DNA of 12,219 nucleotides from an uncultured Jannaschia sp. (lineage in GTDB: Bacteria > Pseudomonadota > Alphaproteobacteria > Rhodobacterales > Rhodobacteraceae): contig CALFSY010000168.1 of NCBI GenBank assembly GCA_937916365.1, positions 1 through 12,219 of the forward strand, read 5' to 3'. The notes under the pieces were generated by a model. That model searched no databases. It was given only the letters and a program-made list of their open reading frames with translations, and was not told the DNA's origin. This document shows, in pieces, positions 7,126 through 12,219 of the stretch (position 1 is the stretch's first letter; every line of letters starts with the position of its first letter). Both the position numbers and the translations under genes were made by a program.

Positions 7126-7385
7126 AACTGATATACACCTTAATCGCTGTGCTGACACTGCTTGGCGCGTGTGTCCCTTACACCCCCTCTACGCCTGAAG
7201 GCGAAACTGTTTCTTTACCACCCGAGGTTTTGGCCGTTTTGGCGCCTGGACAGGCCATTGATACCGCGCGCATTGAATCAGACGGTTGTTATTGGGTCGA
7301 ACATCGTGGGCCGGTGGAAACAACCTATATCCCGTTAAAAACCCGCGACGATCGGTTGGTTTGCACCCGTACAGTGCAATCATAA
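7122..7385 (+). CDS. Small hypothetical lipoprotein
   Basis: An 87-residue protein of unknown function. It begins MKLIYTLIAVLTLLGAC, a short lysine-bearing signal peptide ending in a lipobox (LGAC) with C17 as the expected lipidated residue, so it is probably anchored in a membrane facing the periplasm. The mature part is Pro-rich at first (residues 18-35), then holds two cysteines, C56 (DGCYWVEH) and C81 (LVCTRT), that could form a disulfide. The start is chosen because its ATG overlaps the amidohydrolase TGA (ATGA), implying translational coupling, and because it places the signal peptide at the N-terminus; the longer frame from 7059 lies inside the amidohydrolase gene. I do not recognise the family, and a link to pyrimidine use is only positional. 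Confidence 0.72.
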   Translation: MKLIYTLIAVLTLLGACVPYTPSTPEGETVSLPPEVLAVLAPGQAIDTARIESDGCYWVEHRGPVETTYIPLKTRDDRLVCTRTVQS

Positions 7386-7417
7386 CGCCGCGCATGGCCG
7401 GATCAGAACATAAATAA

Positions 7418-7462
7418 TCTTTTGGAAATTATGGCTAAATTTCAAATGTCTTTTGGATATTA
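7418..7462. repeat. Two direct repeats upstream of the RNA methyltransferase
   Basis: A 14-base sequence, TCTTTTGGAAATTA (7418-7431), recurs with one mismatch as TCTTTTGGATATTA (7449-7462), a 31-base period or about three helical turns. It sits in an AT-rich gap of about 149 bases before the RNA methyltransferase. This could be a pair of regulator sites or promoter elements. No convincing -35/-10 pair or terminator is seen in the rest of the gap. Confidence 0.4.
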
Positions 7463-7534
7463 GAACGATGCGGTTGCACCTGGGCGCCCCTGCCTAATTT
7501 GGTGGGGGTAAACCAAACTTCATTGATGGATCCA

Positions 7535-8743
7535 ATGACCACGCCTTGCCCTGTATACCCTGCCTTACGTCTGAAGCCGCGGGCTGATGCGCGCCGTATT
7601 CGATTGGGCCATCCCTGGGCCTGGGCCGATGATCTGGTGCTTGATCGGCGCGCCCGTGCACTGCCACCTGGGGCACTGGTTGTTTTAGAGGATGCCGCGC
7701 GCGCACCCATCGGTTTGGGTGTGGCCACCGTGAATGCACGCATCGGATGGCGCATGTTGGATAGTGATACAACAGCACAGATTGATCAAACCTGGATCAA
7801 TCAGCGCGTCGATGCTGCCCTGGCCCATCGTGCGCGGATTTATAACGCCCCATATTATCGCCTTGTCCATGCGGAAGGTGACGCGCTGCCTGGGGTGATC
7901 GTTGATAGGTTCGGCGATGTGTGCGTGATTCAACCCAACGCGCTATGGGTTGAGGCGCGGATTAACATGGTGTGTGCCGCGCTAACCCGCGCGACGGGGT
8001 GCCAAACGATTATCAAAAACGGCATGGCACGGGCGCGCGCGGCCGAAGGTTTGCCCCAAGACATGGGAACCCTAACCGGGGTGGCCCCTGACGAACCGAT
8101 TGCCGTGCCGATGAACGGGGCCATTTATATGGCTGATCTTATGCGGGGGCAAAAAACCGGTCTTTTTTACGATCAGCGTCCAAATCATGCCTTTGCGGCG
8201 CAGATCGCACACGGGGCGCGGGTTTTAGATGTGTTTTGCCATGTTGGCGGGTTTGGTTTGGCCTGCCTTGCGAAAGGCGCAGCATCGGTTACGGCCATTG
8301 ACGCGTCTGCCCCGGCACTAGATCTGGCCAAAGCCGGGGCGCAGGCGATGGGGGTTGAGGCGCAGTTGACCGTGCGCCAAGGCGATGCGTTTGTGGAAAT
8401 GGAAACGCTGACCCAAAGTGATGCGCGTTTTGACCTTATTATCGCCGATCCACCCGCCTTTGCACCATCAAAATCCGCGCTGCAACAGGGGCTGCGCGCC
8501 TATGAACGAGTTGCACGGCTTGCTGCGGGGTTGGTGGACCCAGGCGGTATCGTGATGTTGTGTTCATGTTCCCATGCGGCGGATTTGGATAAATTTCGCG
8601 CCGCGTGTTTGCGCGGGATCGGGCGTGCGGGGCGCACGGCGCGGGTGATCCACACAGGTTTTGCAGGGCCGGATCATCCATTGCATCCGGCGTTAACAGA
8701 AACAGGATATCTGAAGGCGTTGGCATTTCGGTTGATGCCATGA
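7535..8743 (+). CDS. RlmI-like class I SAM-dependent RNA methyltransferase
   Basis: A probable RNA cytosine-5 methyltransferase of the RlmI/RlmK group, which modify 23S rRNA. The N-terminal 75 residues resemble a PUA RNA-binding domain (RLGHPWAWADDL). A central segment holds VHAEGDALPGVIVDRFGD (111-128). The Rossmann domain shows GLFYDQR (209-215), SAM motif I LDVFCHVGGFG (231-241), acidic ADPPAFAPSK (304-313) and CSCSH (343-347), which supplies the likely catalytic cysteine. Length is about 402 residues, normal for the family. The start is uncertain: ATGs at 7535 and 7526 and upstream TTG/GTG codons at 7499/7502 are in frame, and none has a well-spaced Shine-Dalgarno site. Its stop overlaps the PIN-protein ATG. 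I recall this pairing in Rhodobacterales, where the families are named RSP_2647/RSP_2648; that recollection is unchecked. The exact RNA target is not deducible. Confidence 0.88.
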   Translation: MTTPCPVYPALRLKPRADARRIRLGHPWAWADDLVLDRRARALPPGALVVLEDAARAPIGLGVATVNARIGWRMLDSDTTAQIDQTWINQRVDAALAHRARIYNAPYYRLVHAEGDALPGVIVDRFGDVCVIQPNALWVEARINMVCAALTRATGCQTIIKNGMARARAAEGLPQDMGTLTGVAPDEPIAVPMNGAIYMADLMRGQKTGLFYDQRPNHAFAAQIAHGARVLDVFCHVGGFGLACLAKGAASVTAIDASAPALDLAKAGAQAMGVEAQLTVRQGDAFVEMETLTQSDARFDLIIADPPAFAPSKSALQQGLRAYERVARLAAGLVDPGGIVMLCSCSHAADLDKFRAACLRGIGRAGRTARVIHTGFAGPDHPLHPALTETGYLKALAFRLMP

Positions 8744-9321
8744 AAGCGGTGCTTGACACGTGCGTGTTATATCCGCCTGTGACACGGGCGGTATTGATCG
8801 GCGCGGCCGAGGTCGGCATTTTAACACCCCTATGGTCTGACAGGATATTGGCGGAATGGGTCCACACCGCCGCACGGCACCATGGAGATGCGGGCGCGGT
8901 TTCGGCCCAGGGCGACATCACACTTTTGAACGCGCGATTTCCATCGGCGCTTATCCCGCAGGATGCGGCGTTGCAGGCGGCGCTGTGGCTGCCAGATCGC
9001 AACGATATTCATGTGCTTGCCACCGCCATCACGGGGCAAAGCGATACCATTATTACCCTAAATCTAAAGGATTTTCCAAAACGCACGTTGGCGCCCCATG
9101 GTGTTTCTGCGATACATCCCGACGTGGTTTTAACGCGGTTTTTGGCGCACCATCCCAATAGTATCATAGGCATTTTAGAGCGGCTTTATCACAATATCAC
9201 GGGCGGTTTCATTAAGGTGGGTTTAGAAACCCCGCCGCCTCTGCGCACCTTACTGAAACGGGCGCACCTGCCGCGTTTTGGTAAAGCAGTTTCAAAAATG
9301 TTGCCAACAGCGGACGATTAA
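8740..9321 (+). CDS. PIN-domain protein, putative ribonuclease
   Basis: A 193-residue protein whose first 130 residues form a PIN fold, the metal-dependent ribonuclease fold of VapC toxins and some RNA-processing enzymes. The four expected acidic residues are visible: D6 (VLDTCVL), E39 (ILAEWV), D89 (DRNDIHVLA) and D111 (NLKDFP). The C-terminal extension of about 60 residues is basic (KRAHLPRFGKAVSKM) and might bind nucleic acid. The start is the ATG overlapping the methyltransferase stop (ATGA), which puts the first catalytic Asp in its usual place. No antitoxin-like small gene is next to it, so a classical toxin-antitoxin role is unlikely. Coupling to an RNA methyltransferase suggests a housekeeping role in RNA processing or quality control, but that is inference. 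Confidence 0.85.
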   Translation: MKAVLDTCVLYPPVTRAVLIGAAEVGILTPLWSDRILAEWVHTAARHHGDAGAVSAQGDITLLNARFPSALIPQDAALQAALWLPDRNDIHVLATAITGQSDTIITLNLKDFPKRTLAPHGVSAIHPDVVLTRFLAHHPNSIIGILERLYHNITGGFIKVGLETPPPLRTLLKRAHLPRFGKAVSKMLPTADD

Positions 9322-9355
9322 ATCAGGCCGCCCATATTAGACCACCAAGGGTGAA

Positions 9356-9395
9356 GGTATGCGTGCGCTACGGTTTGCAACATCACACTCATACC
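9356..9395. terminator. Hairpin between convergent genes
   Basis: Left arm GGTATGCGTGCG (9356-9367) pairs with CACACTCATACC (9384-9395) at 10 of 12 positions, with a 16-base loop. A second, competing pair, GCAACA (9377-9382) and TGTTGC (9405-9410), overlaps it. Both lie in the 98-base gap between the convergent PIN and M48 genes, where a bidirectional terminator would be expected. There is no T tract on either side, so confidence is limited. Confidence 0.35.
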
Positions 9396-9419
9396 CCATC
9401 AAGTTGTTGCCGCAATCAT

Positions 9420-10118
9420 TTACGCACGGGCAGGGTGTGTCGTGGTCCACCGCGCTTCAAGCGTTTCTATGGCTTTGATCCGTTCGGCAGTGGCGGGATG
9501 GCTCATAAACCACGCGGGCAGGCCGCCGCCCACGCCGCTAAGGGCATCCAATTTTTTGAACAACGATTTTTGGGGGGCGGTGCCGATGCCTGATTTGGTT
9601 AACAACGCCGCCGCATAAGCGTCAGCGGCGTATTCATCCCCCCGGCTGATCCGTGCCACCAAAAGCGACGTAACCAGGTTTGCAATCCATGCTCCAAATC
9701 CGGGCACGATGCGCCCAAGCAAGGTTGCCAAGGCCACACGAATGGCGTTTTGGCCCGAAAAATCAATCATCCGCCGCCGCGTATGGCCCAACGCCACATG
9801 CCCCAATTCGTGGGCAATCACGCTGGCGATTTCATCGGCGGTCACATCCCCAAGGCGATGTTTTGCATAAAATCCCCGGGTTAGGAAAATGCGCCCATCG
9901 GGTGCGGCCAACCCGTTTACCACATCGACATCATACAAATAAACGCGAATTTCAGGCACGCCCAAGGCCGCGGCCATCCGATCGGTCAACACTTTGATGT
10001 GCGGATCAAGCAATTCGGTTGATCGTGCATCTAATTCACGCCGCGTGCGCCAGACGGAAAAGCGATATATGACAAAACCATAAACCGCCGCCAAAAGTAT
10101 CGGGGTAAGTTTAAGCAT
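9420..10118 (-). CDS. M48-family membrane zinc metalloprotease
   Basis: A zinc metalloprotease of family M48 (HtpX/Oma1-like), whose members degrade misfolded membrane or envelope proteins. The 232-residue product starts with one hydrophobic segment (residues 4-20), followed by a soluble domain with RIFLTRGFY (76-84), the zinc motif HELGH (103-107) and a third-ligand region, RGDEYAADAYA (159-169, E162). A second hydrophobic stretch around 125-155 may sit in or on the membrane. SHPATAERI (206-214) is the usual C-terminal motif. The start at 10118 is chosen because it places the hydrophobic segment first; the frame extends to an ATG at 10163, but those extra residues lie over a GC hairpin and look non-coding. 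Neither start has a clear Shine-Dalgarno site. The exact substrate is unknown. Confidence 0.88.
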   Translation of the reverse strand: MLKLTPILLAAVYGFVIYRFSVWRTRRELDARSTELLDPHIKVLTDRMAAALGVPEIRVYLYDVDVVNGLAAPDGRIFLTRGFYAKHRLGDVTADEIASVIAHELGHVALGHTRRRMIDFSGQNAIRVALATLLGRIVPGFGAWIANLVTSLLVARISRGDEYAADAYAAALLTKSGIGTAPQKSLFKKLDALSGVGGGLPAWFMSHPATAERIKAIETLEARWTTTHPARA

Positions 10119-10143
10119 AACTTTGATATGGGATTGCCCGGCC

Positions 10144-10159
10144 CGGGGGCAAGCCCCCG
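10144..10159. repeat. GC-rich near-palindrome upstream of the M48 gene
   Basis: CGGGGGC (10144-10150) and GCCCCCG (10153-10159) form a perfect 7-base inverted repeat around AA. It is 26-41 bases upstream of the preferred M48 ATG, so it would fall in the 5' leader or promoter of that gene. The two-base spacer would force some pairs to open in a real hairpin. Its role is unknown. Confidence 0.4.
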
Positions 10160-10234
10160 CCATTTACACAACAAACCGGTCTGCACCACCAAAACCCCTA
10201 GATTTTCATACGTTCGCATGGCAAAGGCACATTT

Positions 10235-10249
10235 ATCTATATCCTAGAT
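10235..10249. promoter_or_regulatory. ATCTA-N5-TAGAT dyad before the small membrane gene
   Basis: A perfect 5-base inverted repeat overlaps AT-rich -10-like strings (TATCTA, TATATC, TATCCT at 10234-10245) immediately upstream of the ribosome-binding site for the gene at 10266. TTCGCA (10213-10218) is a possible weak -35, but its spacing to the -10 candidates is 15 or 19 bases, not ideal. This is the most likely promoter or operator position in the divergent gap 10119-10265. Confidence 0.3.
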
Positions 10250-10265
10250 CCAATCGGAGGCTGTT

Positions 10266-10703
10266 ATGCTGCGCGCTATTCCCCTGTTGATTTTGCCCAT
10301 CGCGGCATATTTCATCCTAGATATAATCGTCTTTCCCGGCGAAATTGGCGCGAACGGACAGGCTCAACCCAACAGCACAGGCATGGCCATGTCCCATGTT
10401 TTGCTTCAATTTACCCTAATTTCAGAACGCGCCGTGACATTGACTGTCAAAGACGCCCTGATCCTGGGCGGATTGGCGTTTTTGTTTTTAGAGATGATGA
10501 AAGCCACCCATGGCGGCACGCGCACCATCTTAGATCATTTTTTATCCATGCTGGTGTTTGTCGGCAGTCTTTTGGCATTTTTATTGTTGGAAAGTGCGGG
10601 CACGGCCACATTTCTTATCCTCACGGCGATGACATTTTTGGATGTGATTGCGGGGTTTTCGATCACCATCCGATCCGTCCAACGGGATATTTCGGTATCT
10701 TAA
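10266..10703 (+). CDS. Small four-helix membrane protein, unknown function
   Basis: A 145-residue integral membrane protein. Four hydrophobic segments are visible at about residues 4-23, 63-79, 92-109 and 113-134, with a polar loop of about 40 residues (24-62) between the first two. The C-terminus is short and polar. The ATG at 10266 has a strong GGAGG (10256-10260) five bases upstream, the clearest ribosome-binding site in the window. It is divergent from the M48 protease and convergent with mmsA, so it is probably a single-gene transcript. I do not recognise a named family with certainty; similar small conserved hypothetical membrane proteins occur in Alphaproteobacteria. No catalytic motif is seen. 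Confidence 0.82.
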   Translation: MLRAIPLLILPIAAYFILDIIVFPGEIGANGQAQPNSTGMAMSHVLLQFTLISERAVTLTVKDALILGGLAFLFLEMMKATHGGTRTILDHFLSMLVFVGSLLAFLLLESAGTATFLILTAMTFLDVIAGFSITIRSVQRDISVS

Positions 10704-10719
10704 CCCTATAAAGTGGTTT

Positions 10720-10739
10720 GGTTTTTGAAATAAAAATCC
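10720..10739. terminator. AT-rich hairpin between convergent genes
   Basis: GGTTTTT (10720-10726) pairs with AAAAATCC (10732-10739), one base bulged, around the loop GAAAT. It fills the 40-base gap between the stop codons of the small membrane gene and mmsA. The stem is weak, but the A and T runs on its two arms suit a bidirectional terminator. Confidence 0.35.
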
Positions 10740-10743
10740 GCGC

Positions 10744-12219
10744 TTATTCCATCACCGGTATGGTGAACTGGTCGCCCTCTTTCGGTCCGCCGGGCCAGCG
10801 GGCGGTCACAGTTTTGGTGCGGGTGTAAAACCGAAATGCGTCTGGCCCGTGTTGGTTTAGATCGCCAAACACCGATTTTTTCCACCCGCCAAAGGTGTGA
10901 TAGGCCAAAGGCACGGGGATTGGCACATTTATTCCCACCATGCCTACATTGACCCGATGCGCAAAATCCCGCGCGGTATCACCGTCGCGCGTGAAAATGG
11001 CGGTGCCATTGCCGTAATCGTGATCCATGGCCAGGCGCAGCGCGTCCTCATACGTTTGGGCGCGCACAGTGGATAGGACAGGCCCAAAAATTTCGGCGCG
11101 GTAAATTTCCATATCCGTTGTGACCCGATCAAACAAATGCGGTCCTACGAAAAACCCGTGTTCATAGCCTTGCAATGAAAAATTGCGCCCATCGACCACC
11201 AACTCCGCGCCTGCGTTGATACCCGATTGCACCAATCGCAGGATATTTTCACGCGCCGCCGCGGTTATGACAGGCCCGTAATCCACATCGTTGCCCGCCG
11301 TATAAGGGCCGATTTTCAACGCCTCGATTTTGGGCACCAGTTTTTCGATCAACCGATCCGCCGTTTCATCACCCACGGGAACGGCCACGGAAATTGCCAT
11401 GCACCGTTCGCCCGCCGCCCCATAACCGGCCCCCACCAACGCATCGGCGGCCTGGTCAAGATCGGCATCGGGTGTGATAATCATATGATTTTTTGCGCCG
11501 CCAAAACATTGCACCCGTTTGCCCGCCGCCGCACCCCGCGCATAGATATACTGTGCGATGGAGGTAGACCCAACAAACCCCACCGCCGCGATTGTAGGGT
11601 TGTCGAGGATAGCATCCACAACCTGTTTATCGCCATTGATGACTTGCAAAACCCCATCGGGCAAACCGGCCTCTTGCAACAATTTGGCCAGCATCAGCGG
11701 CACCGATGGATCACGTTCCGATGGTTTAAGGATAAAGGCATTGCCGCACACCAATGCAGGCACCATTTTCCACATCGGGATCATCGCGGGAAAATTAAAC
11801 GGCGTAATGCCCGCCGCCACACCCAAAGGTTGGCGCATCGAATACATATCAATGCCTGGGCCTGCGGCATCGGTGAATTCCCCCTTCAAATGGTGCGGCG
11901 CCCCGATGCAAAATTCGGCAACCTCTAGCCCACGCTGAATATCCCCTTTCGCATCGGGCAGTGTTTTGCCGTGTTCGCGGCTTAATGCCTCGGCCAATTT
12001 GTCCATATCGCGCTGCAACAGGTGCACAAATTCCATCATCACGCGCGCGCGTCGTTGGGGGTTTGTGGCCGCCCACGCGGGTTGTGCCGCGGCGGCGTGG
12101 ATCACGGCATCGTCAAGTTCGGTTTTTGAGGCAAGCGCCACCTTGGCCTGCACCTCGCCTATGGCGGGGTTCCACACATCGGCAAACCGGCCCGATGTGC
12201 CCGCCATGTTTGTGCCGTT
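10744..12219 (-). CDS. mmsA: CoA-acylating methylmalonate/malonate-semialdehyde dehydrogenase (5' end off window)
   Basis: An aldehyde dehydrogenase superfamily enzyme that oxidises methylmalonate semialdehyde to propionyl-CoA, or malonate semialdehyde to acetyl-CoA, with NAD+ and CoA and release of CO2. Numbering from the Met at 12207, motifs are TPFNFPAMIPMWKMVPAL (135-152), LKPSERDP (160-167), FVGST (211-215), QCFGGAKNHM (233-242) and GAAGERCMAIS (263-273) with catalytic C269. The C-terminus VPLAYHTFGGWKKSVFGD and FYTRTKTVTARWP are typical of MmsA rather than ordinary aldehyde dehydrogenases. The Met at 12207 is probably internal: the frame stays open to the window edge (NGTN before MAGTSGRF), and family members carry about 8-15 residues of the form ...DGK.VAGTSGRF there. 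So the gene is partial at its 5' end. It would remove the malonate semialdehyde made by the aminotransferase at 2997. Confidence 0.94.
   Translation of the reverse strand, partial: NGTNMAGTSGRFADVWNPAIGEVQAKVALASKTELDDAVIHAAAAQPAWAATNPQRRARVMMEFVHLLQRDMDKLAEALSREHGKTLPDAKGDIQRGLEVAEFCIGAPHHLKGEFTDAAGPGIDMYSMRQPLGVAAGITPFNFPAMIPMWKMVPALVCGNAFILKPSERDPSVPLMLAKLLQEAGLPDGVLQVINGDKQVVDAILDNPTIAAVGFVGSTSIAQYIYARGAAAGKRVQCFGGAKNHMIITPDADLDQAADALVGAGYGAAGERCMAISVAVPVGDETADRLIEKLVPKIEALKIGPYTAGNDVDYGPVITAAARENILRLVQSGINAGAELVVDGRNFSLQGYEHGFFVGPHLFDRVTTDMEIYRAEIFGPVLSTVRAQTYEDALRLAMDHDYGNGTAIFTRDGDTARDFAHRVNVGMVGINVPIPVPLAYHTFGGWKKSVFGDLNQHGPDAFRFYTRTKTVTARWPGGPKEGDQFTIPVME

Noticed and set aside
8439..9002. 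Minus-strand open frame of about 187 codons opposite the RNA methyltransferase/PIN junction
   Set aside because: It is antisense to two well-supported genes, has no recognisable motif, and no ribosome-binding site was evident.
8740..9321. PIN protein as a VapC-type toxin of a toxin-antitoxin pair
   Set aside because: No small antitoxin gene precedes or follows it; the upstream coupled gene is an RNA methyltransferase, and the protein has a long C-terminal extension unlike compact VapC toxins.
10145..10163. Upstream M48 start at 10163
   Set aside because: It would translate the GC palindrome into a short polar stretch before the hydrophobic segment, and has no Shine-Dalgarno site; 10118 gives a family-like MLKLTPILL start.
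11227..11928. Long plus-strand open frame (about 233 codons) opposite mmsA
   Set aside because: It lies entirely antisense to the strongly supported mmsA coding region and its translation (His/Arg-rich, low complexity) looks like a GC-codon shadow.

Overview
This window looks like chromosomal DNA of an alphaproteobacterium, most likely in the order Rhodobacterales. I infer this from protein character (AccB/AccC, Aat, and a coupled RNA methyltransferase and PIN protein that I associate with that order), from moderately high GC (57% and 58% in two hand-counted 60-base lines of metabolic genes) and from tight ATGA stop-start overlaps. No RNA gene, IS element, CRISPR array or phage gene was seen.

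Layout. Positions 14-2700 (minus strand) hold accB-accC, the biotin carrier and biotin carboxylase subunits of acetyl-CoA carboxylase, followed by aat, the N-end-rule leucyl/phenylalanyl-tRNA-protein transferase. A 296-base divergent region with a good minus-strand promoter candidate separates them from a plus-strand run: an omega-amino acid (beta-alanine):pyruvate aminotransferase (2997-4325), an AT-rich DNA methyltransferase fused to an Mrr-like nuclease domain (4360-5796), an M20-family amidohydrolase resembling beta-ureidopropionase or N-carbamoyl amino acid hydrolase (5872-7125), and a small lipoprotein overlapping its stop (7122-7385). Next come an RlmI-like RNA methyltransferase and a PIN-domain protein joined by an ATGA overlap (7535-9321), a minus-strand M48 metalloprotease (9420-10118), a divergent small four-helix membrane protein (10266-10703), and a minus-strand methylmalonate/malonate-semialdehyde dehydrogenase, mmsA, whose N-terminus runs off the right edge (10744-12219).

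How the genes fit together. The amidohydrolase, aminotransferase and MmsA are the enzyme types needed for the last steps of reductive pyrimidine breakdown: N-carbamoyl-beta-alanine to beta-alanine to malonate semialdehyde to acetyl-CoA. The earlier enzymes (dihydropyrimidine dehydrogenase and dihydropyrimidinase) are not in the window.

The most unusual element is the methyltransferase-nuclease fusion. It lies between two genes of that pathway. Its putative target-recognition region is far more AT-rich than its neighbours, and short reading frames ending in ATGA overlaps sit at both edges. It is best read as a horizontally acquired one-gene restriction or defence cassette inserted into a catabolic operon.
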